A stretch of DNA of 64,000 nt from Azospirillum fermentarium (GTDB taxonomy: Bacteria; Pseudomonadota; Alphaproteobacteria; Azospirillales; Azospirillaceae). The notes under the pieces are model-generated. The model ran no database searches, was not told where the DNA came from, and saw only the letters and a program-made list of their open reading frames with translations. Of the stretch, positions 37,310 through 47,122 are shown piece by piece; positions within the stretch are counted from its first letter, which is position 1, and every line of letters starts with the position of its first letter. The translations under genes were made by a program, and so were the position numbers. Where the stretch lies: contig NZ_JAOQNH010000001.1 in the NCBI RefSeq assembly GCF_025961205.1, positions 1,388,001-1,452,000 of the forward strand, given 5' to 3'.

Positions 37310-38239
37310 TCACACCGCCGCCATCCGCAGGGTCACCGCCGCCAGCACCTCATCCACGTCCATGGTGTCGAAGGTGGGGTGATAGAGGGGGGCGGCGTGG
37401 CGGCCCACCGACTGGAAGATGGGGAAGGCGTCGGACAGCAGCACCAGCGACGGCGTGCCCACCGCGCCCACCAGATGGGTGGGGCCGGTGTCGTTGCCCA
37501 CCGCGCACGCCGCCCGGCGGGCCAGCCCGGCGATGGCGGCCAGATCGGTCTTGCCGGTCAGGTCCACCGTCTGGGGACAGAGCGTGCGGATGCGGGCGGC
37601 CAGAGGCGTTTCGTTCGGGCCGCCCAGCACCACCGGGGTCATGCCGCGTCCGGCCAGCCGTTCGGCCAGGGCCGCATAGCGGTCCACCGGCCAGCGCTTG
37701 TCGGTGCGGTCGGGCGAACTGCCGGGGATCAGCAGGGCGAAGGGGCCGGGGGGCAGGGCGAAACGCCCGATGTCGGCGTCCAGCCACGACAGGTCGGGCC
37801 ACGGCTCCACCGTGATCCCGGCCTGCGCCAGTTGCCGCGCATAGCGCTCGGGGCCGGGCAGGGCGCGGCGGTCCGGCGTCCGGTCGGGGTGGGAGCAGCC
37901 CCACGCCGTGCCCGACCATTCGGGCCAGGGGCCGGGGAACAGGGAATAGAAATAGCGGTTGGTGCGCTTTTGCGTCTGAAGATCATAGACGCGGGCGAAG
38001 CCGCCGCCGCGGATCATCCGCCGCACCGCCCAATAGGCGGCGGGGGAGCGTCCGCGCGGGTCGGTCCACACCGCGTCGAACCGCCCGCTGCGCTGGGCCA
38101 GATCGGCCAGGGATGGGATGGTCAGCAGCACCAGCCGGTCGCCGGCGTGGCGGCGGCGGATGGCCTCGAACGCTGGCTGGGCGAAGAAGAAATCCCCCAG
38201 CGCCCCCAGCTTGATCACCAGAATGGACCGGGTGCTCAT
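37310..38239 (-). CDS. Glycosyltransferase family 9 (heptosyltransferase-like)
   Basis: This is a 309-residue protein. It begins MSTRSILVIKLGALGDFFFA, the GT9 N-terminal Rossmann signature. ALLIPGSSPDRTDKRWPVDRYAALAERL and GNDTGPTHLVGAVGTPSLVLL form the nucleotide-sugar binding half, as in WaaC/WaaF. It probably adds a heptose or related sugar to lipopolysaccharide core. Its start overlaps the stop of the O-antigen ligase-like gene by four bases, so the two form a surface-polysaccharide operon. Confidence 0.9.
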   Translation of the reverse strand: MSTRSILVIKLGALGDFFFAQPAFEAIRRRHAGDRLVLLTIPSLADLAQRSGRFDAVWTDPRGRSPAAYWAVRRMIRGGGFARVYDLQTQKRTNRYFYSLFPGPWPEWSGTAWGCSHPDRTPDRRALPGPERYARQLAQAGITVEPWPDLSWLDADIGRFALPPGPFALLIPGSSPDRTDKRWPVDRYAALAERLAGRGMTPVVLGGPNETPLAARIRTLCPQTVDLTGKTDLAAIAGLARRAACAVGNDTGPTHLVGAVGTPSLVLLSDAFPIFQSVGRHAAPLYHPTFDTMDVDEVLAAVTLRMAAV

Positions 38240-39489
38240 GACGGCCGCCTCCACGGGCTGCGCACCGCCAGCGCGGTCAGCAGAGCCGCCGCCATCAGTG
38301 CCGCCATCCACCACGCCTGCCACAGCCCATAGGCCATGCTGGACAGGGTGAGGCCGGCGGCGTAGAGGGCCAGGGCCAGAGGCTGGTCGCCGGCGGCCAG
38401 CCGCCCGACGGCCCGCAGCACCAGCAGCAGCAGCGCCGTGGCCAGCACCGCCCCCGCCGCCCCCAGCTCGAACCACACCTGAAGGAAGGCGTTGTGAGGG
38501 TGCAGCGGCAGCAGGGTGTTGTCCATGGGTTCGAACTTGGACGTGACGCCGCCCGCCGGCACGGCGCGGGACGAATCCAGCCCCAGGCCCAGCCAGGGGG
38601 ATTCCAGGATCTTGGTGGCCGCACGGTCCCAGATCTCCACCCGGTGGCGGGCGGACTGGAACAGCCATCCGGCGTCCGACAGATGGGCCACCCGCTCGGC
38701 CACCAGGGCGGCGGGAACGGCGCCGGCAAAGGCCGCCACCGTCACCGCCATCAACCCCTCCCGCACGGCCGCCGCCGGCCAGCGCCGCACCGCCAGCAGC
38801 ACCAGCCCGCCCGCCGCCAGCCCGGCCAGCGCCGACCGGCTGGACTGGCCCAGGCTGACTGCGGCCATCAGCACCAGCACCGCCGCCGCCGCCCGCGCGC
38901 CCCAGCGGTGGTACAGCATCAGGGCCACGGGCCACACCAGCACCGCCAGCGCCGCCGCCGCCCGCTTGGGCACGTTGAACGCCTCGGTCCGCGGGTCGGC
39001 CTTGCCGCCGTGGAACAGGTGGTAGAGGGGGAAATCGGCGTTGGTCTCCACCCCGAACAGCACGATGCCCACCGTCATCCCGGCGGCCACCGCCAGCCCC
39101 AGCCGTTCCGCCGTGGCGGGAACCAGGGCGCGCACCGCCGCCCCGGCGATCAGGGCCGCCGCGGCGATGTAGGCCAGCTCCCCCAGCGTGGCCGGTGCAC
39201 GGCCCGCGGGCGTCCATGGCAGGCTGGCCGCCGCCAGCCCCAGAAAGCCGGCGGCCACCGCCGCCCCGGCCCGTCCGCCGGGGGACGGCAGCGGCATCGC
39301 ACGCCAGCGCACCAGCGCGGCCAGCGCCGTCAGGGTCGCCAGATTGATCCACACGGGCAAGCCCCGCGGCACCAGCCCGGCGCACAGGCCCAGAACGGCG
39401 GCCAGAAACACCGCCAGGGCGGCCAGAACGGTATCGGCGGAAAAACGGCGGAAAGAGGGGGCCGGATCGGCGGCCACAGGGTCGGTCAT
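38236..39489 (-). CDS. O-antigen ligase family (Wzy/WaaL-like) membrane protein
   Basis: This is a 417-residue protein with about ten to twelve membrane helices. The Wzy_C-type loop includes SPWLGLGLDSSRAVPAGG and PHNAFLQVWFELGAAGAVL, the PHNxxLQ motif being typical of WaaL/Wzy ligases. ATG 39489 is chosen. An in-frame ATG at 39510 is possible and neither has a strong ribosome site. It probably joins or polymerises lipopolysaccharide O-units at the periplasmic face. It is cotranslated with the GT9 gene. Confidence 0.88.
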   Translation of the reverse strand: MTDPVAADPAPSFRRFSADTVLAALAVFLAAVLGLCAGLVPRGLPVWINLATLTALAALVRWRAMPLPSPGGRAGAAVAAGFLGLAAASLPWTPAGRAPATLGELAYIAAAALIAGAAVRALVPATAERLGLAVAAGMTVGIVLFGVETNADFPLYHLFHGGKADPRTEAFNVPKRAAAALAVLVWPVALMLYHRWGARAAAAVLVLMAAVSLGQSSRSALAGLAAGGLVLLAVRRWPAAAVREGLMAVTVAAFAGAVPAALVAERVAHLSDAGWLFQSARHRVEIWDRAATKILESPWLGLGLDSSRAVPAGGVTSKFEPMDNTLLPLHPHNAFLQVWFELGAAGAVLATALLLLVLRAVGRLAAGDQPLALALYAAGLTLSSMAYGLWQAWWMAALMAAALLTALAVRSPWRRPS

Positions 39490-39676
39490 CGTCACGAAAC
39501 CGGGAAACATCCGCCGGATCGGCGGGTGCCGCCCTTCTAGCACGGGGAACCTGCGCTGCAAAGGCGCAGGAAGGGGCCGCCGGGCGGCATTCCGGTGCCA
39601 TTTTTCCCTGTTGTGATTCACGCTGGTTATCCGGTAGGGCTCGCGTATAGTCCTGAGACCCCTGAGCGAGGAGGCC

Positions 39677-40837
39677 ATGACAGACCCGTTCACCCTCCGT
39701 CCCATGCTGTCCCGCCGCGGGTTCCTGGCTGCTGCCGGTGCGGGGGCCGGGCTGGTTCTGGCCGGGAGCATGCCGCCGGGCCGGGCCGCGGGGGTGGATT
39801 CCGGGGCGCCGTTCACCGTGGGGATCCTCTACAAGGGGCCGCGGGCCGATTTCGGCTACAACCAGGCCCACGCCGACGCCGCCCGCCACATGGCGGCCCT
39901 GCCCGGCGTGACCCTGGACGAGGTGGAATACGATCCCGGCGGGCGTGATGCCGCCCTGGCCGGGCTGGCGGGGCGGGGCGATTGCGGCCTGATCGTCGCC
40001 ACCCGCGGCGGCGGGGCCGTGTCGGAATTGCTGTCCCAGGCCACCGCCCACCCCCGCACCGTGTTCCTGATCTATGGCGACGGGATGGAGGGCATGCGCC
40101 TGCCGTCCAACGTCATCACCTATGAAGGGTTGCTGAACGAGGCGCAGCACATCAGCGGCCTCGTCGCCGGCTATGCGGGGAAGAGGCCGGGGATGCGCGG
40201 GCGTTCCATCGGCTTCGTCGCCGCCGCCCGCACGCCGCGGGCGCTGCGGTCCATCAACGCCTTTGCGCTGGGTGTGCGGCGGGCCGATCCCACCGCCACC
40301 GTCCGGCTGGCCGTGGTGGGCGACGGTGCCACGCCTGAACAGGTGGCGGAGGCCGCCCAGGCCCTGGTCCACAGCCATGGTGCCGAGGTGCTGGCCGGCT
40401 ATCTCGACAGCCTGCGCCCGGTGTGCGCGGTGGCGGAGGCCAACGGGGTGCTGTGCTGCGGCCTGCACACCAACCTGTCCTTCGCAGCCCCTCAGGGGTT
40501 CCTGACCGGGGCGGAATGGGAGTGGGGAACCTTCTACGCCGAAACGGCGGCGGCGGTGCGCCGGGGCGGGGGCTGGCCGGCGTCGGTGCGCGGCGGTTTC
40601 GCCGCCGGGCTGGTGCGCAACTCCCCCTATGGCCCCGCGGTGTCGGCGGAGGCCCGCGCACACGCCGACGCCGCGCGCATGCAGCTTGCCAACGGCAACG
40701 CCGCCGTGTTCCGCGGCCCGCTGACCGACAACAACGGCCGGGTGGTGCTGCCGCGGGGCAAAACCCTGTCCAGCAGCGACGGGGCGCTGGACAGCATGGC
40801 CTGGCTGGTGGATGGCGTCACCGACGTGTCCCGCTGA
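39677..40837 (+). CDS. BMP family ABC transporter substrate-binding protein
   Basis: This is a 386-residue exported protein. GAGGAGG precedes the ATG. The signal has twin Arg (SRRGFLAAAGAGAGLVLAG), so Tat export is likely. The mature protein has the PnrA/Med fold: VGILYKGPRADFGYNQAHADAAR, then IVATRGGG, ISGLVAGYAGK and LRSINAFALGVR. This family binds nucleosides or related compounds. No permease or ATPase gene is adjacent, so it is an orphan or serves a transporter elsewhere. It is divergent from the O-antigen ligase gene. Confidence 0.85.
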   Translation: MTDPFTLRPMLSRRGFLAAAGAGAGLVLAGSMPPGRAAGVDSGAPFTVGILYKGPRADFGYNQAHADAARHMAALPGVTLDEVEYDPGGRDAALAGLAGRGDCGLIVATRGGGAVSELLSQATAHPRTVFLIYGDGMEGMRLPSNVITYEGLLNEAQHISGLVAGYAGKRPGMRGRSIGFVAAARTPRALRSINAFALGVRRADPTATVRLAVVGDGATPEQVAEAAQALVHSHGAEVLAGYLDSLRPVCAVAEANGVLCCGLHTNLSFAAPQGFLTGAEWEWGTFYAETAAAVRRGGGWPASVRGGFAAGLVRNSPYGPAVSAEARAHADAARMQLANGNAAVFRGPLTDNNGRVVLPRGKTLSSSDGALDSMAWLVDGVTDVSR

Positions 40838-40865
40838 CGCCTTTTTGTCCCGCTGACGCCTTTTT
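40829..40865 (+). repeat. Tandem 18-base repeat covering the stop codon of the BMP gene
   Basis: TCCCGCTGACGCCTTTTT occurs at 40829-40846 and again at 40848-40865. The first copy contains the last codons and TGA of the gene. The T runs could weakly aid termination. It is a local duplication. Confidence 0.9.
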
Positions 40866-40893
40866 ATGGATAAAAGCAAAGGGGGTTTGGGGA

Positions 40894-41610
40894 TCACCCC
40901 AAACGGGTCTGGGCGGTAGCCCACTCCTCGCTCCACCCGCACCCGGCCAGCGCCGCCCGCATATGCTCCGGCACCGGTGCGGTCACGTCCACCCGCGGCC
41001 CGTCCCGCTCCAGGGTGAAGGCGATGCGGCGGGCCAGCAGGTGCAGGTTGCCCGGCGGCTGCCGTTCCGGCCCGTAATAGGGCTCACCCACCAGCGGGCA
41101 GCCGATGGCGGCGGCATGGACGCGGATCTGGTGGGTGCGCCCGGTGCGGGGGGTGAAGGCGATCCACGACCGCCCGCCGCCGGTGCCCAGCACCCGGTAT
41201 TCGGTCACCGCCGGCTGCCCGTCCGGGTGGGGGGCGATGGTCCACGACACCTTGGGGATCACGGTCTTGAGCAGGGGCAGGTCGATCACCCCCGATTCGG
41301 CGGGCGGGATGCCGTCGGCCACCGCCCAATAGCTCTTGTCCACCCAGCCCCCGGCGAACAGCTTGGACAGCCGCGCCGCCGCCGCCGCCGAGCGGCCCAG
41401 CGCCAGACACCCGGCGGTGTCGCGGTCCAGCCGGTGGCCCAGCCGGGGAATCCCGTCCGCGTCGAAGGTCAGGGCGTCCATATAGAGGCCCAGGTGGTCC
41501 TCGATCCGGGCGGCGGCGTGGACCGCCAGCCCGGCGGGCTTGTTCAGCACCAGCACGTCGGTGTCGCGGTGGAGCACGCAGGCCCGGATGGCGTCGGCGG
41601 TGTAAGGCAT
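40894..41610 (-). CDS. RluA family pseudouridine synthase
   Basis: This is a 238-residue protein. The catalytic motif is GHRLDRDTAGCL (residues about 59-70), with the catalytic Asp inside RLDRDT. HRDTDVLVLNKPAGLAVH is motif I and TGRTHQIRVHAAAIGCPLVG is motif III. It has no S4 domain. It isomerises uridine in rRNA or tRNA, with closest resemblance to RluA/TruC-like short enzymes. The target site cannot be told from sequence. Confidence 0.92.
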   Translation of the reverse strand: MPYTADAIRACVLHRDTDVLVLNKPAGLAVHAAARIEDHLGLYMDALTFDADGIPRLGHRLDRDTAGCLALGRSAAAAARLSKLFAGGWVDKSYWAVADGIPPAESGVIDLPLLKTVIPKVSWTIAPHPDGQPAVTEYRVLGTGGGRSWIAFTPRTGRTHQIRVHAAAIGCPLVGEPYYGPERQPPGNLHLLARRIAFTLERDGPRVDVTAPVPEHMRAALAGCGWSEEWATAQTRLG

Positions 41611-41712
41611 GGCGGCCGTGGATAAGGGGTGGCGGGACCGGCTGCCGTCTGGACAGCGCGGCCCCGGCGTCATATCTGCAAGGAACCCCTCGCGACAAGG
41701 TGTTGCCTGCGC

Positions 41713-42462
41713 ATGTCCGGTTCCGACGACGGATCTTTGCCCACCCGTTCCTCCGCCCGTCCTCCCGCGGCGGCGGAGGTGGATGCCTTCTTGAGGGCGG
41801 TGGACGCCTGCCCGCCGCCCGCGGTGCGCGCCGGCGGGGCGCGCGGGCGGCTGATGTTCGCGCTCGACGCCACCATCAGCCGTCAGGCCACCTGGGACCG
41901 CGCCAGCACCATCCAGGGGGAGATGTTCGAAGCGGCGGCGGCCCTGGGCGGGCTGGACGTGCAGCTTGTCTATTACCGCGGTTACAACGAATGCCGGGCC
42001 AGCCGCTGGGTGGGCGACGCGCGCGAACTCCTGCGGCTGATGACCGCGGTGCGGTGCGAGGCGGGGCGCACCCAGATCGGGCGCGTGCTGGCCCACGCCC
42101 TGTCCCAGACCCGCAAGGCCTCCGTCAACGCGGTGGTCTTTGTCGGCGACTGCATGGAAGAGAACCTGGACGAACTGGCGGCCCAGGCCGGGGAACTGGG
42201 CATTCTGGGCGTGCCGCTGTTCCTGTTCCACGAGGCCGGGGACCGGGCGGCGCGCGCGGCATTCGACACCCTGGCCCGGCTGTCGGGCGGTGCCTGCTGC
42301 CCGTTCGACGCCGGGTCGGCGGAGCAGTTGCGCAGCCTGCTGGGCGCGGTGGCCGCCTATGCCGCCGGGGGCGTGGCGGCGCTGGAGGATTACGGACGGC
42401 GCCCCGGCGGGCAGGCGGCGGTGCGGCTCTTGACGGCGCAGATGGCGGGCGCACGGCGATGA
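41713..42462 (+). CDS. VWA-like domain protein
   Basis: This is a 249-residue protein. The start MSGSDDG at 41713 is chosen as the residues before it are not conserved-looking. FALDATISRQATWDRA resembles the MIDAS DxSxS region of von Willebrand A domains in altered form, with AVVFVGDCMEENLDEL and GVPLFLFHEAGD after it. No membrane helix or signal is seen. Its end overlaps the next gene, a DnaJ-domain membrane protein, by four bases, so the two are made together. The role is unknown. Confidence 0.72.
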   Translation: MSGSDDGSLPTRSSARPPAAAEVDAFLRAVDACPPPAVRAGGARGRLMFALDATISRQATWDRASTIQGEMFEAAAALGGLDVQLVYYRGYNECRASRWVGDARELLRLMTAVRCEAGRTQIGRVLAHALSQTRKASVNAVVFVGDCMEENLDELAAQAGELGILGVPLFLFHEAGDRAARAAFDTLARLSGGACCPFDAGSAEQLRSLLGAVAAYAAGGVAALEDYGRRPGGQAAVRLLTAQMAGARR

Positions 42463-43157
42463 TCTGGATTTTGACCGGAGCCGCCGTTCTGATGGGAATG
42501 ATCCTGCTGGTGCGCGTGTTTATGACGGCGAACCCCCGCACCCTGGCGCGCGGCCTGCGCGTCACGGCGGTGGGGGGCGGTCTGGCGGTGGCGGCGGGGC
42601 TGATCGCCGCCGGGCGGCTCAATCTGGTTCTGGCGGCGGGCACCATGGCCGCACCGTTTCTGATCCGCTGGCTGCGGGCGCGCCGGTGGAGCGGGGCCGG
42701 TGGGGCGGGGCCGGCGGCGGGGGCCGAGTCCCGCGTGGAGACCCGTTTCCTGCGCATGGTGCTGGATCACGCCAGCGGTGCGCTGATGGGCGAGGTGCTG
42801 TCCGGTCCCCTGGCCGGGCGGGCGCTGGGCTCGCTGGACCGGGGGGAGGCGATGGCGCTGCTGGCGGCGTGCCGGGCGGACGATCCGTCCTCGGTCCCGC
42901 TTCTGGAACGGTGGCTGGCACGCGAGCGGCCCGGCTGGACCGCGGACGACCCGCCGCCGGACCCGCATGAACCGGCGGGCGGGCCCATGGGCCGGGCCGA
43001 AGCGCTGGCGGTGCTGGGGCTGGACGAGGGAGCGGACGAGGCGGCGATCAGGGAGGCGCATCGGCGTCTGATGCGGACGGTCCATCCCGACCATGGGGGG
43101 TCGTCCTATCTGGCGGCCAAGATCAACCAGGCGAGGGATGTTCTGTTGCCCCACTGA
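42459..43157 (+). CDS. Membrane-anchored J-domain protein (TIM14/Pam18-like)
   Basis: This is a 232-residue protein. Two N-terminal hydrophobic segments (residues about 2-22 and 38-70) are followed by a cytoplasmic helical part. A C-terminal J-domain begins at about residue 178 (GRAEALAVLGLDEGADEAAI) with the HPD tripeptide in RTVHPDHGG. This layout, membrane first and J-domain last, is that of alphaproteobacterial relatives of mitochondrial TIM14. It should recruit DnaK to the membrane. It is translationally coupled to the VWA-like protein. Confidence 0.85.
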   Translation: MIWILTGAAVLMGMILLVRVFMTANPRTLARGLRVTAVGGGLAVAAGLIAAGRLNLVLAAGTMAAPFLIRWLRARRWSGAGGAGPAAGAESRVETRFLRMVLDHASGALMGEVLSGPLAGRALGSLDRGEAMALLAACRADDPSSVPLLERWLARERPGWTADDPPPDPHEPAGGPMGRAEALAVLGLDEGADEAAIREAHRRLMRTVHPDHGGSSYLAAKINQARDVLLPH

Positions 43158-43317
43158 CCTTTTGTCGCCCACCGGAAGGGCGGATTGAACCTTTCCGGGG
43201 GCTGTGGCAGAAGATGGGGCCGACGCCGGCCGCTTGTCCCGGCATCTTGCGGGACCGTCGCGGCAAACGGGTTTTGTGGTTCTTTCAAACATTGGTTCTT
43301 CAACATAAGAGACCCAA

Positions 43318-44187
43318 ATGCGGAAATCTGTGCGCAAGGTGGTGTTCCCGGTGGCCGGCCTCGGCACCCGTTTTCTTCCGGCGACCAAGGCCATTCCCAA
43401 GGAAATGCTGCCCCTGGTGGACCGGCCCTTGCTTCAGCACGCGGTTGAAGAGGCTCGCGCCGCCGGCATCGAGGATTTCGTCTTCGTTACCGGCCGTTCC
43501 AAGCGCGCCATCGAGGACCATTTCGACGCCGACACCGAACTGAACCGCACGCTGGAGGAGCGCGGCAACGCCGCCGCCCTGGCCGAGGTCCACAACAGCG
43601 AAATCGCGCCGGGCCGCTGCTTCTACACCCGCCAGCAGCAGCCGCTGGGGCTGGGCCACGCGGTGTGGTGCGCCCGCGCGGTGATCGGCAACGAGCCTTT
43701 CGCCATCATCCTGCCCGACGATTACGTCCAGGCCGACAAGCCGTGCCTGAAGCAGATGGTCGAGGCGTATGAGGAGGTGGGCGGCAACATCGTCGCCGTG
43801 GTGGACGTGCCGCGCGAGCACACCCGCCGTTACGGCATCCTGGACGTGGCCAAGGACGACGGTCGTCTGGCCACCGTGCAGGGGCTGGTGGAAAAGCCCG
43901 ACCCGGCGGTCGCCCCCTCCACCCTGTCGATCATCGGGCGCTACATCCTCCAGCCCGAGGTGTTCGACCATCTGGAAGCCGGCACCCGCGGGGCCGGCAA
44001 CGAGATCCAGTTGACCGACGCCATGGCCAAGCTGATCGGCTCCCAGCCGTTCCACGGCCTGCGGTTCGAGGGCACCCGGTTCGATTGCGGCGACAAGGTG
44101 GGCTTCATCGAAGCGACCCTGGCGCACGCGCTGGCCCGCCCGGACATGGCGGACAAGGTGCGTGATATGCTGCGCAAGTACTGCTGA
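43318..44187 (+). CDS. galU: UTP-glucose-1-phosphate uridylyltransferase
   Basis: This is a 289-residue protein. The nucleotide-binding start VVFPVAGLGTRFLPATKAIP, then KEMLPLVDRP, the EARAAGIEDFVFVTGRSK region and RFDCGDKVGFIEA are all typical of GalU. It makes UDP-glucose, the substrate of the UDP-glucose dehydrogenase encoded next and of polysaccharide and glycolipid synthesis. A terminator-like hairpin separates it from the dehydrogenase gene. Confidence 0.97.
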   Translation: MRKSVRKVVFPVAGLGTRFLPATKAIPKEMLPLVDRPLLQHAVEEARAAGIEDFVFVTGRSKRAIEDHFDADTELNRTLEERGNAAALAEVHNSEIAPGRCFYTRQQQPLGLGHAVWCARAVIGNEPFAIILPDDYVQADKPCLKQMVEAYEEVGGNIVAVVDVPREHTRRYGILDVAKDDGRLATVQGLVEKPDPAVAPSTLSIIGRYILQPEVFDHLEAGTRGAGNEIQLTDAMAKLIGSQPFHGLRFEGTRFDCGDKVGFIEATLAHALARPDMADKVRDMLRKYC

Positions 44188-44205
44188 TCAGAAAAACGTC
44201 ATGGA

Positions 44206-44252
44206 AAAGACGCCCGCCGCCCCCTTGACGGGACGCGGCGGGCGTGGCTTTT
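44206..44252 (+). terminator. Intrinsic terminator after galU
   Basis: An 11-bp stem ACGCCCGCCGC / GCGGCGGGCGT, flanked by AAAAG on the left and GGCTTTT on the right. It lies 22 bases after the galU stop. Confidence 0.75.
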
Positions 44253-44295
44253 CAAGCCCAAGCCTTGTCCAAGGGCACCAGCAGCGAGGACTCAC

Positions 44296-45648
44296 ATGCG
44301 CATTGCCATGATCGGCACCGGCTACGTCGGTTTGGTGTCGGGAGCGTGTTTTTCGGAATTCGGCGTGGACGTGTGCTGCGTCGATAAGGATGCCGGCAAG
44401 ATCGAGCGGTTGAAGCGCGGTGAGATCCCGATCTACGAACCGGGCCTGGACGATCTGGTGGCCCGCAACGTGGCTGCCGGGCGCCTGTCCTTCACGACCG
44501 ACCTGAAAGAGGCGATGGCCGGGGCCGACGCGGTGTTCATCGCCGTCGGCACCCCCACCCGCCGCGGCGACGGCCACGCCGATCTGTCGTACGTCTTTGC
44601 GGCGGCGGAGGAAGTCGCCACCCACATGGACCGCTACATGGTGGTGGTCACCAAATCGACGGTGCCGGTGGGCACGGGCCGCCAGGTGCAGGCGATCATC
44701 CGCCGCACCCGCCCGGACGCCGATTTCGACGTGGCGTCCAACCCCGAATTCCTGCGCGAAGGCTCGGCCATCGGCGATTTCCTGCGCCCCGACCGCGTGG
44801 TGATCGGCACCGAGACCGAGCGGGCCGCCGAGGTGATGCGCCAGCTCTACCGTCCGCTGTACCTGATCGAGACGCCCATCGTCATGACGGCGCTGGAAAC
44901 CGCCGAGCTGATCAAGTACGCCGCCAACGCCTTCCTCGCCGTCAAGATCACCTTCATCAACGAGGTGGCGGACCTGTGCGAGAAGGTGGGCGCCAACGTC
45001 CACGACGTGGCCCGCGGCATGGGGCTGGACGGGCGCATCGGCAAGAAGTTCCTGCACGCCGGCCCCGGCTACGGCGGGTCGTGCTTCCCCAAGGACACGC
45101 TGGCGCTGGTGCGCACCGCCCAGCAGCACGGCAGCCCGGTCCGCATCGTCGAGACCGTGGTGGACGTGAACGACAAGCGCAAGAAATCCATGGCCGGGCG
45201 CATCGTCGCCGCCTGCGGCGGGTCGCTGGCGGGCAAGACCGTGGGCGTGCTGGGCGTGACCTTCAAGCCCAACACCGACGACATGCGCGATGCGCCGTCG
45301 CTGGACATCATCCCGGCGCTGCTGGCCGCGGGTGCCACCGTGCGCGCCTATGACCCCGCCGGCATGCACGAGGCGGAAAAGCTGCTGCCCGGCGTGGTGT
45401 GGGTGCGGGATGCGTACGACGCGCTGAACGGCGCCGATTGCGCCGCCATCCTGACCGAATGGAACGAGTTCCGCGCGCTGGATCTGGGCCGCGTCAAATC
45501 GCTGCTGAAGCAGCCGGTTCTGGTGGACCTGCGCAACGTCTATAATCCCCAGGAAATGGCGAAGGCCGGGTTTGCCTATACCTCCATCGGCCGCCCGCTG
45601 AACGTTCCGGCCGCCAACGAGCCGGCAACCCAAGAGGAAACGAAATGA
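44296..45648 (+). CDS. UDP-glucose 6-dehydrogenase
   Basis: This is a 450-residue protein. N-terminal NAD motif [31 protein letters not shown] and the catalytic Cys near 263 in [12 protein letters not shown] are clear. It oxidises UDP-glucose to UDP-glucuronate for acidic exopolysaccharides. Length and motifs fit TuaD/Ugd enzymes. Its stop overlaps the phosphomannomutase start by four bases, so the two are coexpressed. Confidence 0.96.
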   Translation: MRIAMIGTGYVGLVSGACFSEFGVDVCCVDKDAGKIERLKRGEIPIYEPGLDDLVARNVAAGRLSFTTDLKEAMAGADAVFIAVGTPTRRGDGHADLSYVFAAAEEVATHMDRYMVVVTKSTVPVGTGRQVQAIIRRTRPDADFDVASNPEFLREGSAIGDFLRPDRVVIGTETERAAEVMRQLYRPLYLIETPIVMTALETAELIKYAANAFLAVKITFINEVADLCEKVGANVHDVARGMGLDGRIGKKFLHAGPGYGGSCFPKDTLALVRTAQQHGSPVRIVETVVDVNDKRKKSMAGRIVAACGGSLAGKTVGVLGVTFKPNTDDMRDAPSLDIIPALLAAGATVRAYDPAGMHEAEKLLPGVVWVRDAYDALNGADCAAILTEWNEFRALDLGRVKSLLKQPVLVDLRNVYNPQEMAKAGFAYTSIGRPLNVPAANEPATQEETK

Positions 45649-47027
45649 GCGCCCCGCACACCTTCCATTCCACCGTCCTGCGCGAATACGACATCCGCGG
45701 CATCGTCGGCGACACGCTGACGGTGGACGACGCCCGTGCGGTGGGCCGCGCCTTCGGCACCGTGGTGGTGCGCAAGGGCGGCAAGACCGCCGTGGTCGGC
45801 TATGACGGCCGTCTCAGCTCCCCCGATCTGGAAGCGGCGATGGTCGAGGGGCTGATGTCCACCGGCCTGCATGTGCTGCGCGTGGGGCTGGGCCCGACGC
45901 CCATGCTCTATTTCGCCACCCGCGACCGCCACGCCGACGCCGGCATCATGATCACCGGCTCCCACAACCCGCCCGAATACAACGGCATCAAGATGATGCT
46001 GGGCAAGGGGCCGGTCTATGGCGCCATGATCCAGGAACTGGGCACCATCGCCGCGGCGGGCGATTTCGCCACCGGCGAAGGCTCGTCGGAGCAGGTGGAC
46101 GTGCAGGACGAATACGTCGCCCGCATGCTCAAGGACTATGACGGCACCCGCGATCTCAAGGTCGTGTGGGACGCCGGCAACGGGGCGACGGGCGAGATCC
46201 TGCGCCGTCTGGTCGCCAAGCTGCCGGGCACGCACATCTGCCTGTTCGACGAGATCGACGGCACCTTCCCCAACCATCACCCCGATCCCACGGTGGAAAA
46301 GAACCTCGTGGACCTGAAGGCGGCGGTGGCGGAGCATGGTGCTGATCTGGGCATCGGTTTCGACGGCGACGGCGACCGCATCGGCGCCATCGACCACAAG
46401 GGCCGCGTGGTGTGGGGCGACCAGCTCGTCGCCATCTATGCCGGCGACGTTCTGAAGGACCATCCCGGCGCCACCATCATCGCCGACGTGAAGGCCAGCC
46501 AGACCCTGTTCGACGAGATCGCCAAGCTGGGCGGCACGCCGCTGATGTGGAAGACCGGCCATTCGCTGTTGAAGGCGAAGATGGCCGAAACCGGCTCGCC
46601 GCTGGCCGGCGAAATGTCGGGTCACATCTTCTTCGCCGACAAGTGGTACGGGTTCGACGACGCGCTCTATTGCGCCGTGCGCCTGATCGGGCTGGTGTCG
46701 AAGTCGGGCGGCACGCTGGCCGACCTGCGCGACCGTCTGCCGCCGGTGGTCAACACCCCGGAAACCCGGTTCCAGGTGGACGAGGTGCGCAAGTTCCAGG
46801 TGGTGGACGAGGTGAAGGCCCGTCTGGCCACCGCCGGGGCCGATGTCAACGACATCGACGGCGTGCGCGTCAACACCCCCGACGGCTGGTGGCTGCTGCG
46901 CGCGTCCAACACCCAGGACGTGCTGGTGGCCCGCGCCGAAGCCTTCTCCGACGAAGGGCTGGAGCGGCTGAAGGACCAGGTCATCGCCCAGCTTATTCAG
47001 TCGGGCATCGAAGCCCCGACCTTCTAA
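45645..47027 (+). CDS. Phosphomannomutase/phosphoglucomutase
   Basis: This is a 460-residue alpha-D-phosphohexomutase. The phosphoserine is at about residue 106 in [12 protein letters not shown], the metal loop [10 protein letters not shown] is near 239, the sugar loop is GEMSGHIFF, and the C-terminal phosphate-binding loop is [11 protein letters not shown]. It interconverts mannose or glucose 6- and 1-phosphates, supplying GalU and GDP-mannose pathways. Start and stop overlap with the dehydrogenase gene supports an operon. Confidence 0.95.
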   Translation: MSAPHTFHSTVLREYDIRGIVGDTLTVDDARAVGRAFGTVVVRKGGKTAVVGYDGRLSSPDLEAAMVEGLMSTGLHVLRVGLGPTPMLYFATRDRHADAGIMITGSHNPPEYNGIKMMLGKGPVYGAMIQELGTIAAAGDFATGEGSSEQVDVQDEYVARMLKDYDGTRDLKVVWDAGNGATGEILRRLVAKLPGTHICLFDEIDGTFPNHHPDPTVEKNLVDLKAAVAEHGADLGIGFDGDGDRIGAIDHKGRVVWGDQLVAIYAGDVLKDHPGATIIADVKASQTLFDEIAKLGGTPLMWKTGHSLLKAKMAETGSPLAGEMSGHIFFADKWYGFDDALYCAVRLIGLVSKSGGTLADLRDRLPPVVNTPETRFQVDEVRKFQVVDEVKARLATAGADVNDIDGVRVNTPDGWWLLRASNTQDVLVARAEAFSDEGLERLKDQVIAQLIQSGIEAPTF

Positions 47028-47053
47028 AGGGCGGGTTTCTTGTGTAGATGACG

Positions 47054-47092
47054 AAACGGCGTGTTCGGGATCACCCCGGACGCGCCGTTTTC
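47054..47092 (+). terminator. Intrinsic terminator after the phosphomannomutase gene
   Basis: A 16-bp stem with two G-T pairs (AAACGGCGTGTTCGGG with CCCCGGACGCGCCGTTT) ends in TT. It sits 26 bases after the stop and just before the GDSL gene's ribosome site. Confidence 0.75.
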
Positions 47093-47122
47093 CGTTTGGA
47101 GCAGCAGGGCAGGGGGGACGGA

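Noticed and set aside
37310..40942. A continuous 1210-residue frame on the minus strand
   Set aside because: It is a chance read-through. Only the part from 38239 down is a gene (GT9). The rest is antisense to the BMP gene or in the wrong frame of the O-antigen ligase.
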